From Chionis minor (lineage: Eukaryota > Chordata > Aves > Charadriiformes > Chionididae), in the NCBI GenBank assembly GCA_013398295.1, contig VZSF01000867.1, positions 62,001-126,000 of the forward strand: a DNA stretch of 64,000 nucleotides, in the 5' to 3' direction. The position numbers and the translations under genes are program-made. Positions within the stretch are counted from its first letter, which is position 1. Each line of letters starts with the position of its first letter. Below, one piece after another: positions 49,647 to 60,466 of the stretch. Under the pieces are notes generated by a model. The model saw only the letters and a list, made by a program, of their open reading frames with translations. It did not search any database and was not told the origin of the DNA.

Positions 49647-51500
49647 TTACTCGGGTTAGCAGGTCTCGGGTGATTGTCTTGAGCTGCTGAGTCACTCATC
49701 GGTGCTGTGTTCCACAGGGTGTTACCCTGTATGCCCAATGTAAACATTTTGCTCTGCATTCAGCTGCAGAGCAAGTGGAGGGATCCCCTTCCTTATGCCC
49801 CGTGATTACCTTCTGAAACGCACAAGGATTTTTTGTGTTCTCTACTGCAGATGTTTTCAAGCCAGTGCTGTTGCAGAGGACATTTGTCTCTCCTTAAATC
49901 CTCTATGCAAAAGCTTATATATGCTTGAGAAAGAAGCTTTCTTTGATGTAAAAAAATGATCAGCCTTCCTGGACAATTATTTTAGCAGTTCACACCCTAT
50001 CAAGGGATGACTGCACAGAAGATACTTTGTTTTCCTTTTTCTTCATTTTGGGGAGATCTGCATCACACTCCTGTCATGTTTTAAGATAATAGATGTAGTT
50101 TGTTTTCCTCTGTACAGGAAAAAACCCCAAACCACAGCAATCGGAAGATGGGAGGAAGTGTCATAATAGAAATTCATGTATGAAATAATAGCAATTTTTC
50201 TCCCAATTTGATTTGAGATAGAAACACGGCTGATAGTTCAGGTTGTGTCCTAAATCACTTTGTGCTTAGTACATAAAAATGGCAAGAATTAATATGTTCA
50301 TTCTTGTATGTTTTTTAAAAGTTTTATAAGTGAGAATGGTGACTCTCACTTATGGTGAGAAAATGGTGGAGAATTTAAAAATATTTGCTTATAACTATGA
50401 GAAGGTCTTAAGATGTCTAATCTGAGTCAGTTGACTTTCAAGACTGCAGGATGGTTGATAAGCAGTCTATGATTAATACTGTGTAATTGCCATTTTTTTT
50501 AGATTTGAAATGTGCTAGTGAGAATTTTTTTAAGACAGTTCATTGCTTGTTTAGAGTCCTGTACAGCTGAAAGCCTGAGATTCAGCATGCTGAGAGTTTC
50601 TTTTTTTTTTTTAAATTGAAGAATAAAAAATATAGCTCTATGTGCTATACACAGTTGATAATGATAGATGCTAGTGTGGCACGTAGGAAGAATATCTTAT
50701 TGGGAGCTTTGACGAATCATATTGACTGCACCTCTGGTGAGTGACTGGCAACAGGTTGATTCTTCAGGAAAGGAGAGGTCTTAGGCTACTCTTAGCATTC
50801 TTCTTTTGTTGGCCAGTTGGGACCAAGTAATATAGCCAGTGCTATTGTAAACTTCATGGAGTATATTAGATCTGGGATTGCCATTTGAGTTTGTTTCATG
50901 TTACAGTAAGCACTCTGCATAAAAGTTCAATGCAACAGCACTGCTCAGTGAGGTGTATGACACATAGCATACTCACATACATTATGTGATAAGTGTAAAT
51001 TTCCCTTCTGGGTAGTGGAGAAGAAGGGTAATCTTTCTGAAAAATAATTTCCTTGCTTTCACATCTGCCTGCTAAAAGTAGAAAATGTAGAAACCAGTAC
51101 TGCAATTAATACCAGTGCTCAGAATTTAGGAGGAAAAGGAACTTCTATAGCTGGCACAAAGCTGCCTTGTAGAGAAACAAAACAACTCTTATTTGGGAAA
51201 CCTGATGGAAAAATTGGGAGTTCTGAGATTGCAGTAGGCAAATCGTTTATTGTATCTGCTATGAAATATATTTAACACAAGGTCCTCATCAGCTAATGTG
51301 CTTCTTTTCATTCCCTCCATCCTTTGTAGCTATTAAGATAAATTTTTCTGTAGTTTCCACCTCCTTTTTTTTTTTTTTCCCCCCATGGCTAAAGATGGGA
51401 ATATGTGTTGAGAAACAATTTGAGTGCTACAAAACAGGGGCTGTGATGGTGGAGGTGAAGCCGTGCAAGTGTCCCTTCCTTCTCCCCTGAGGGCGTTAGC
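49647..51500. other. unique non-coding sequence
   Basis: No gene or transposon is recognised. A perfect 10-bp hairpin with an 8-base loop lies at 50326-50353 (ATAAGTGAGA and TCTCACTTAT). T runs occur at about 50601-50612 and 51366-51378, the latter running into six Cs. Confidence 0.55.
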
Positions 51501-51549
51501 TGTTGCATCAGGCATCCCTGTGTTGCCTCAGACATCCCTGTGTTGCCTT
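51501..51549 (+). repeat. 20-bp tandem repeat, two copies plus partial third
   Basis: TGTTGCATCAGGCATCCCTG (51501-51520) is followed directly by TGTTGCCTCAGACATCCCTG (51521-51540), 18 of 20 bases identical, and then by TGTTGCCTT, the start of a third copy. It lies about 160 bases before the long pentanucleotide array. Confidence 0.9.
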
Positions 51550-51705
51550 GGCACAGCCACACATTAATGCAGGTAGGAGCGCATGTTCTGGGAGGTTTCG
51601 TTATGGCCTTGGTCCTTTCTTGTGTGCATTTATTACAGGTTGTTTTACCAAAAGGGAATGGTAGGCTACAATAGGTCTGCTTTGAGCCACTATATCCTAT
51701 TTTGT

Positions 51706-51845
51706 CTCTTCTCTTCTCTTCTCTTCTCTTCTCTTCTCTTCTCTTCTCTTCTCTTCTCTTCTCTTCTCTTCTCTTCTCTTCTCTTCTCTTCTGTCCTGTC
51801 CTGTCCTGTCCTGTCCTGTCCTGTCCTGTCCTGTCCTGTCCTGTC
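51706..51845 (+). repeat. compound pentanucleotide array: 17 CTCTT then 11 CTGTC
   Basis: Bases 51706-51790 are 17 perfect copies of CTCTT, and 51791-51845 are 11 perfect copies of CTGTC. The switch is abrupt, in the same 5-base register and with no interruption in either block. Bases 51705-51792 are an 88-base pure pyrimidine run, and the CTCTT block is mirror-symmetric, so a triplex (H-DNA) form is possible. Open frames through it translate to 5-residue repeats (FSSLL then LSCPV; antisense DRTGQ then REEKR) and are not genes. Copy number is likely to vary between individuals, and an assembly may misstate it. Confidence 0.98.
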
Positions 51846-54800
51846 CTCTCTTTTTATGGTAGAGTTTAGGAGCAATTCTTGATGGGGTGAGGCAAGAAGG
51901 CAGGGAGGCAAGAAAGGCTGACTACTTTACTGAGATGGCATAGCTTTGGAAATGTAAACATTTCTGCGATTTTAGATACAGGATTAACATGTCACAACTC
52001 TTACTGCTTGTGGTTCCTGGGTAGGGAGTAAGAATGACAAGCTCTGTCTCAATTCTGGCTATCATGTCAGCTAAATATTCTGAGGGCTTACAAAGCTGCC
52101 CGAAACCTTGGAAGGACCTGTCCATTCTCTCAGGCCTCTGGGTCATGACCAGGGTACCCCAAGAAGAGGGCTGCAGGCCTTGGAGATGGGACACTCTACC
52201 TTAGACATTTATATACCAAAGGAAGAGGAGGGTAGACAGCAGGCAAGAAGGGGTCGAGATCTGTGTAAGAATTTACTTCTCAGAGCAATGCTTCATTGGT
52301 TTCCTGCCCTGAGAGTCGCTGCACTGTGGTGCTTTAGACAGTTGACAGGTAAAGCGTCCTTGGTAAGCAGTGGAATTTCAACAGAGAGTTTTTTCGGCCC
52401 GGAGGATTCCAGCAAGGGCTGGCCAGTTTTGCCTTCAAAAGGGAAATATTTGACAAAACTTTACAAATTTTTATTTCACTAGTGCAATTCTGGCAATATT
52501 TTTGTCTCGTAATCCCAGAATCCCCACTAAACAGTGGCTATGCTATGGCATTGCTGAAAATAAATCCCAGCCTGTTCTTTGGGATTCTTTGGACATAGGA
52601 GCTTGCAAGGTTGTCTGTGGGTAGTCATGAACAGCAAGCGTTCTCTAGTGTGCATGTTTGCTAGCAAATGAAATACAGGAATAAATTAGAAATTATGTTT
52701 ATTTCATAACACAGTCAAGTAAGGATATAAAATGGATACAAGTATATAATCTAACCATTTCTTGACAGTTATCAGGGGATGATTTGTCTTGTCTCACAAT
52801 TAAATTCAGGGATTTTATTTGGAGAAAGGGATGCTTAATTTCTCTGAAAAAGTATATATCTCTGTTCATGCTGTTAGTGTGTATTCTGGTAGGAATTACA
52901 GCATTATAATTTAAATGCTTCAGTGGGTTTTTTTGCATAATTTGGTGATGTATAAGTTACTGCAACCCTGAGCAGCAGAGGCTTAATATGCATCATTATA
53001 CATCATTATTTTTCTTGGTGAAAATAATGGAAGTAAAGAAGTTGTATCAGTGGTGATTTTGTAGTATTTTAATAACAGGTGACTTTTGCTTACTGTTAGA
53101 AGAAACTTTCTAATCATATTTTTATATATATACATAGTGTTGTATGGTTGCATTGTTACCAAACAACAACAACATAAGAAGACACAAGAAGCAGATTCTT
53201 CTAATAGATATGAATACTACAACTTGGAGCAACACAAGTGCCAGTTATATCTAATCTAGGGAATTGGTGTATCTTAGCAAAGAATCCCGGTGTATGTCAT
53301 GTAATACCTTTCCAGAGGTGGGCTTGTATACCTAAGGAGCTTGTGGAAATAGTTTGACCTGAGCTCACTTTATTTTTACACAAAGCAGGATTTTATTTTA
53401 AACTTAAGTAGCTTACTGCTACCAAAGGTGAATAAACTTGTACACAAAGATTTAAACAGTCAATGAGACTAACTTAATCTGCCTCGCATAGAGCTACCCT
53501 TCAACCAGTTTCCTTTTGTGGGGTGACACAGCACTGTGAATATAAGTATCATGGAAAGCACATTTGCTGCGTATTTTGTTTTATAGCCACAGGCTTTTGA
53601 CACTTTGCTATAAGACTAATGCCCGTTAGTTTCATTAAAGCACTAGGCTAGTGTGTTTTGTCTCTGTGAACATTTCAGAACAATGACCATCCCTCGGGGA
53701 GGCTGAGGTCCCACCATTCCTGGAAATGGGGACAAACCTTAGGAGCACCCCCTGAGAATAACCAAGTTGTGCTGATATTTTGCTTTGACAAGTCACTTAG
53801 CCTACTCCCATTTTCCCATCTATAACACATATTTTATATCCATATGCTCTTCTTCTTTTCAATACAAGCAGCTAGGGAAAGCCTGGGGTCTGCACAGTTA
53901 TTTCTGTTAGGAGGGAAGATGTGACAAGTCGGGTGTGTTTGGTGCCAGCATGTTTATTTTTAAGAAGGTAAAAATTCATGAGAAATCCATCTTTGAATGG
54001 AGGAGGGACTGCCGAGAGGGGCAGCTTTCTGGCTCATGACCCTCTTGGGTTTGAAACAAAACTTCTTCGAAGTACTATTCCCCTCCCTGATCACTTCCCA
54101 GTGCTTTTAGCTCAGACTGAAGCCTCACCAGCCGTCTGGCTGCGGTGACAGCTCAGGCGGCAGGGCTTCTCGCCGGCACCAGCACACCCTCTCTCCCCAG
54201 CCTGTCAGCATTTCTCAGAAGCCTTGCAGGCACTTCTGTTTGAAATTCTTTACTAATTTCATTCATGCGGTTATTTTGGTTGACTGTCAGCTTTTTGATG
54301 AAATTTGTCCCAGCCTATTTGTATAAATATTTTAACACCGTGCATTTTTTAATCTTGCCTCAGTTACTTCCAGGGGTGGAGAGATGTGTTATACCATTTG
54401 TCTACAAATTACGTGGATTAGTTTAGGGTTTTTGTTGTCTTGAATATATGCCATTAAAATTTCCTATAAAAAGAAGAAGTATTTTCTGAGTGCTCCAAAT
54501 TCAGGGGACTAGCAATCCATATTCTTTCTTCATCATTTATTACATGATGTCTTTTTATTGTGCATCTACACTTTAAATGTAACTCCTTTCTAAGCAAAAC
54601 TGTCCCAGCTTTGTCATTTATTCCTCATAGGAAAGTTCATGCATGTCCTGGACTGTTCGTGTTGCTTCATCTCAGCAATTCTCCGTCTGAGTCAGGTGTG
54701 GTAGGGGTCATATTTTGCTCCAGTGAGACTTCACCGACTGATAGGATCTTGTGGTATTATCTCTGGTATTTGCCACATGCACTTTTATGCAAGTTTTTCC

Positions 54801-55404
54801 AACTTCATAGTTATCAGACGTGATCCTTGTGTTCAGCAATATGGAGATGTCTCACTTGCCTTCACAGCTAAGTTAAACTCTAACGTGAATAAGGGTTTCG
54901 GACTTCTACCTCCAAATGTAGGCCACTTCCCCTGTATGACCTTTTTCACGTTTGAAGTTTACCTGATGTTTGTAGTAATCTTTCATCATGATAAAGCTGC
55001 ACAGTTTTGTAGCCTCTATAAACCTTTCAACCATTCATCAGCCATTCTGGATCATTAGCTTATATTTTAATTATTTCTAATGTGGCCAGATGACATAATT
55101 ACTACATCTGACATAGTAATCAGAGAATTCAGTAACCAGCAACTTTTCACAAAATATCGAAGAAGTCATCTGAGTCACGGAAGTTTCCATATTCAATCTC
55201 CCTCTTCAGTTTGTATTAAAGTGAAGAGAAACGTCTGTGAAGACACAGTGACTGAAGACATTCTTTCAATCCAAGATGAACAAATCATAAATTAGAAGTG
55301 TTTACTATTTTCCAAACTGACTTTTTTTGTGATTATTTTATAGTAAAATATTAGTGAATGTTAACTAAAAGACTATCTGAAACTGTGAAACATACTAGTA
55401 TATT
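51846..55404. other. unique non-coding sequence
   Basis: No gene is recognised. A 124-codon plus frame at 52108-52482 has no known domain, no exon borders and no splice context, and I leave it as a chance frame. Four AAC copies lie at 53162-53173. Bases 54105-54215 are the most GC- and CpG-rich patch I noticed (GCCGTCTGGCTGCGGTGACA and following). It is far too short for a CpG island and has no visible promoter elements. Confidence 0.5.
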
Positions 55405-55514
55405 TATCTTTATATAGTAAAAATATATCCTTATATAGGAAAAATTAAAATACCTTTAAATAGTAAAAGAGTATTTACGTTAAATAGTAAAAGTAAAATA
55501 TCTTTATGTACTAC
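55405..55514 (+). repeat. degenerate minisatellite, about five units of 19-27 bp
   Basis: The units start TATCTTTATATAGTAAAA (55405), TATCCTTATATAGGAAAA (55426), TACCTTTAAATAGTAAAA (55451), TATTTACGTTAAATAGTAAA (55472) and TATCTTTATGTACTAC (55499). They share a TA(T/C)(C/T)TTTA(T/A)ATAGTAAAA core and differ by small indels. The array ends about 18 bases before the tail of a CR1 copy. Confidence 0.8.
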
Positions 55515-55531
55515 AAATAACAATTTTTTAA

Positions 55532-55640
55532 AATCATAGAATCACAAAATCACCTAGGTTGGAAGAGACCTTTAAGATCATCGAGTCCAACTGTAAACCT
55601 AACACTGCCAAAACCCCCACTAAACCATGTCCCTCCGCAG
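55532..55640 (-). mobile_element. CR1 LINE tail fragment, antisense
   Basis: This is about 110 bases of a CR1 3' end on the minus strand. The terminus reads AATCATAGAATCACAAAATC, followed by 'acctaggttggaagagacctttaagatcatcgagtccaac' and 'cactgccaaaacccccactaaaccatgtccct'. It closely parallels the tail of the copy at 25.8 kb (CR1-Y/F-like by memory). Similarity stops near 55640, so only the 3' UTR part is present and no coding sequence remains. Confidence 0.92.
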
Positions 55641-58600
55641 TGTTTTCTTTTCTTTCTGGTAAGCAGCTTTTGATCACTTTAAGTAATTTGTCTCTTCTCC
55701 AGCTACTTAAATTTTCAGTGATTTTCAATGAAAGACTTTGTCAAAAGGATTTGGAAGTCCAAATAAATTTTGCCAACTGGTTTTCTTTTATCCATTTTAT
55801 CCGTCACCATGTGTATGCAGTATGACCCACTTTGAGAAGTGTATCAGATGAGAAAGAGTTACATAAAGTGCTATAATACAGACTAAACCACTTCCTAAAC
55901 GTATCTTCAAGCACCATAACTGAAAGTGGGACTTTTCGGATCCCTTTAAATTAAATTGATTAATAATACATCATGTTAAAATGAATTTTTCATGGTTTGG
56001 GAGCTAATGTTCTCAATTATTCAGCAATGCAAAATGTTGGAAACTTGCATATAAACAGCATGTAAGAGCTGATCCATGGAATCTTTCTTTAGAAAAAAAA
56101 AATGGTAAGATTTTTTTAAATATGTTAGAACATTACTTTTTTTTTTTTTTCTAAAAATACTACTTTTTGTGGTAAAACAAAGTCTGCAATGAAATTGGTC
56201 TTATAAATCTAGCATAAGTATCTTGTCTACTACAGCAGCAACACACATTTTTAGATCAACCTTTGTATATTTACAATCTTCCCATATTTTGCATCTTCAG
56301 TGCTATGAAATAAAACTTTTGTTCCGTAGCTAATGTCATAGTTTCCGGAAGGCACTTGCAATGCTGTAATGGGAAATGCTATTGTCTTTTGAAAAGTTTA
56401 AGGATTTTTTTGAGCATTCCATTTATAAATATTGATGTTACACTCTAACCCATATACTTAAACCTTGGAGTGTTTTAGCTGAGTGGAATTTCAAAACTTC
56501 AGAAAGTATAAATCCTTAAAAATATGTCCAAAAAAGGATATTTTGTGCTTAGGAGTGTTATTTGGTCAGTTGTTTTTAACTTTGCATAACTTTAGTTAGG
56601 ATTAAAGATTTTTCACAGCTGTTCTAAATATGACCAATTATATTGGAAAACAAGTCGATAATAGTCCAGGTACTAATCTCAGTAATAACTGTGTCATTTT
56701 AGACTATCCCACCATGAAGTGGTAGCAGTCCTCTTCATTGTGCTTTTGGACATAATTTATTTTCATTCTTCACAGATGAACATGGGTAAGGCATTAGTAA
56801 TGCCAAGCACTCTTAACGTGCTCCAAAGCATTCAGTATTTTTCAGGATTTGGCCTGTAGAAATGGAAGGTGGGAAACACTTGTGAGCTTGTCTAAATCAT
56901 CTTTGTATCATTCATGGGCAGTTCCCTGGGGAGTATTTTTTAAGAACAGAAGTCTTTATTACCTCCTCTGTGGAATACCCTTTAAACTTGGGGGGGGCTT
57001 AAAATGTAAACTGTTCGTAAGCTTCAACCTGTACTGTGTCTAGCATAACTTTAAGTGACTCAGTATTAGGGCCTCCATGTACATTAGTGCTGGTGGCTAA
57101 TTTTTCTGGGTGATTCGCTGTTCATACCTTGTATGACATAGAGGCCTTATTTCTCCTTTTCTACCCTTCCTAGATAAGTTGCGTAGCTGAGTTTACAATT
57201 GTAGTACTCCATCACTTAGTAGCTATATTTCTAGAGCATATTCTCCATCATAAGATCTTAGCACCTGTAGAAATTTCAGTTAAAGTCTTTCATGTTACCC
57301 ATGGACATAGAGGGTGCACTTACAAACAATATATTTTAAAACTCAGGTGAAAGCAACGAAGGAATCGAAGCAAATGTGCTCTCTACACTAGTACTTCTCA
57401 CCATAAACAAAATACAGATAATTCTCCATTTTTCCTTCTGCTTCAAAATCACTGCTCTTGACCTCATTAAGGTATTTGCTATACACCAGTGAGATGTTTT
57501 GTCAACTAGGAACTGTGATGTTCCCAGACACACATCATTATAATTGTTTAGAGTTTTTTGGTTTGTTTTGTTGGGGTTTTTTTCCTCTCTGAGAACTGTA
57601 AATTTTTTAGAGCAACTGGAGAAAAATCTACTTGAATTCTAGGAATCGTGCTTATTTTTTTCAGCATACAAATGTAGAAATAGGTGATACAGGCTTGAGA
57701 AAAAAGTGTTTTTCTCTGAGAACAGGAAGATACGTAGGGAACTTAGACCATGTGATCCCTATTCAGCATTAAATGTTGATGGAGAAATTATTGCTAATGA
57801 CATCATCTCCACTTTATTAAATAAGTTAATTTGCATCAAAATAGCTCCATTGCATGTAACTAACCATGACTGTGTGCCTGAGCACAGGATCGTTACGGGT
57901 TACTCTACTGGGTTTGTCATATGCTTCCTGCATGGTTGGAAAGAATCACAGTAACTTTCTATGTTTCTGTTTTCCTCTTTACAAGAATGATCACCAAGGT
58001 CTGGAAAAAAACAGTCAGATTTCCCATGAGCAAGAGTGAGTTGTTTCCTGGAGAAACAAAGATGAATCTATTTTTTTAACTATTGTTTCCTGTGAGCTGG
58101 GGTCTGAGGGTGAGAATTGATACCTCCCTTGACTCGGCCTGTTGGGATCTCTCTTAACGGGTGTTCTGATTTGCAAAATATTTTTAATGCATAACAAGAT
58201 ATAAAATAATAAAACGTGGAGATGTGGGATTTTTGTGTCTATCCATCCCTCAAATTTATTTGTGATGAAAGAAAACTATTTCCCTTTTTTGATGTACCCA
58301 TTTCACAAACTAGGAGTGGAATCACAGATAGATGGAAACCCAGGTGTCTGGGCTTCAGTAGCCTGCCCTATTCCACATAGAAGAATCTGTTGAAAAACAG
58401 CATTTAACCCACAGCACTGAGGACTCAAATACAGATACTGGGCCATTCTCAACACTGCTATCATCAATCCTTCTATCATGCTTTGCCATCAAATTCCTCT
58501 TCCCTGAATGTATTCCATGGCTATACTATTACTAGAGCTGATTCTCAAGCACAGATTTAAAATTGAGATTGCATGAGTGAGAACTAGCCATGCTATCCAC

Positions 58601-60420
58601 TGATACCTATTTATCTTGGGCAAGACCTGTGAGCTCTGTAACATTTGTCAAAGCTCTGTTGGCAATGTAATCTAGAGCAATCATTTCTCTTCTGTCACTG
58701 CAAATTCTGCCTTGGAAACTGTAAACCTAAAGCAGACTTCTTGGAGAGTGGTGCCGAGTGAAAACTGAAAGACTGGGAACTGCTGAACGTCAGCAAAGGT
58801 TACGCAGTCATTTCTCATGTCACTTTGACAGGCCTGCCACTCGCACGAGAGCCAGAAGCAAGGGAGAAGTGCAGAACGGGGATCCAAGAGTACATGGGGA
58901 GAACAGGGAAATGCACCATTAATCAAGGAAATGCGGGGAGCACGTGGGAAAGCTCTGTGTTTCAAAGTGGGGTGACCTTTAGAAAATACCTAGTTAAGCA
59001 ATGTGATTAATGTTCTATGTTGGTTGCTTAATCAGTTGCATTATTTATTGTGAAAGTAGGTACAAATAAATAAAAACAAAGTTAAAAGGAGCCTCTTTTA
59101 AAGGCAACAGTAAAATGATTCTGTTTGGTTGCTAGTTCTGTTTGTTAGAGTTAGGACAATCAATATCTACCTCGCAGATCTTCAGATTACGCTTTTTTGA
59201 TGATGCTGATAGACACTGCATACACAGCAAAATTATATTAAATTGATCGAAGAGATAGTGAAACGTATTATCTCCCTAGTGATAGTTTATAGTATAAACT
59301 GTAAAATCACTGAACCTTGGGTTAAATATTCAGTGTGATTCGGGGTGTTTTAGTCATAAAAATCCTATTAAGAGAGAAAGGGATCACACAGCTAAACCCC
59401 TGTAAATGACACTGAACAGTTACCTCTAGTGTCCTGTAATGATCTTAATAATGGAAAAGTCATTTGATATTCATTGTCGAGCCATTGATCATAATGGATT
59501 CATTCATTATTAATGTGGCTATAGCACAGTGTTGAAAGACCTGTTGCAAAGTGAGCAGGAAGATTACTTTTGCAGAGGAAATCTTGAGGTAGCTTGAGAT
59601 CAATAGACTTACCTGCTGTGCTGGGAGTATTGCTAAAGAGGAAGTTAAAGGATATCAGTGGTTAATTCCTTGATAAGCTCAAAGAGAAAAAAATTGAAAT
59701 TGATAGGAGAAGATATTGAAACTCTATCAAGAACCTAAATTCTCCAGGCTCAAATATTATCATCATAAATTGACATAGGTTGCTACCCAATGCCATTACT
59801 GGTTTGAAGATCAAACACCAGCTTTGGTTACATGAAAACCAGCCAGCTGGAGGCAGCTAGACTAGAAGATACAAAAGGGCCTTTGTGGACAGAGTGTGAT
59901 ATTTGGAACCCAACAGTTCCAGTCACCCACTGTAATGCAAAGTAACTGTCCTTTTAATCCAGAGCGCCAAAGCTAATGGAAAGCTCTGCCTTTCATATTC
60001 CAGATGATTTTCCTGTATCCCAACTACTAATCCAACCTGTTTTGCAAGTGTCTTCACTCTGCTTAGCTTTGTAATTATTCTTATCTTTCCATATGACCTT
60101 CAGGATGTATGAAGAAATACTCAACCATGCTACTTCCTGGAGTAACTATTTAACTTAAAGTTAAAAGAGTTGCAGGATGCAGTAAGTCAATACTCCCTTT
60201 TCTAGGTGTCTCCCCTTGTGCTTCCCAGCTCCTTGCTTTGCCAGGGGACAGAAAGGCAGACTTGGTTATTCAGATGTGTGGCTAAGAGGTGACGGTTTTA
60301 CCCCACATGTTTTTTCTCTGATGTACCACGAGCTCTGAAACAACAGGCTCTATGCTGTCAGTTAACTAATTAAAAAATGTAATTTTCTCATCAATAGCTC
60401 ATCTCTATTTTTTTTGTCTT
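55641..60420. other. unique AT-rich non-coding sequence
   Basis: No gene is recognised. A runs and T runs lie at 56093-56102 and 56139-56151, and an 8-G run at 56990-56997. The block 59310-59560 is AT-rich with dense TAAT and ATTCATT words, including CCATTGATCATAATGG, and has the look of a conserved non-coding element. That cannot be confirmed without other genomes. Confidence 0.5.
58305..58385 (+). repeat. possible MIR/CORE-SINE-like remnant
   Basis: The run GAATCACAGATAGATGGAAA, then CCCAGGTGTCTGGGCTTCAG and TAGCCTGCCCT, resembles the 3' half of amniote MIR-type SINEs, where 'cagagc.gg.atttgaacccaggtctgtctgactcc' is typical. The resemblance is from memory, about 60-70 bases long and with many differences, so both identity and borders are uncertain. 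Confidence 0.28.
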
Positions 60421-60466
60421 TTCAGAGTATTTCAGAGTATTATTTATTTATTTGTTTGTTTGTTTA
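60421..60466 (+). repeat. TTCAGAGTAT duplication followed by TTTA/TTTG microsatellite
   Basis: Two perfect copies of TTCAGAGTAT (60421-60440) are followed by about three TTTA units and three TTTG units (60441-60466). This is a short compound tetranucleotide repeat. Confidence 0.85.

Noticed and set aside
51583..51911. Repeat-protein frames FSSLL on the plus strand and REEKR/DRTGQ on the minus strand
   Set aside because: They are translations of the CTCTT/CTGTC pentanucleotide array. A 5-base unit gives a 5-residue repeat in any open frame, so they are not proteins.
52108..52482. 124-codon plus-strand open frame
   Set aside because: It has no recognisable domain, no signal peptide, no splice context and no supporting neighbour. 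Frames of this length are expected a few times in 64 kb on six frames.
54105..54215. CpG island or promoter
   Set aside because: The CpG-rich patch is only about 100 bases long, with no TATA or initiator arrangement and no open frame downstream.
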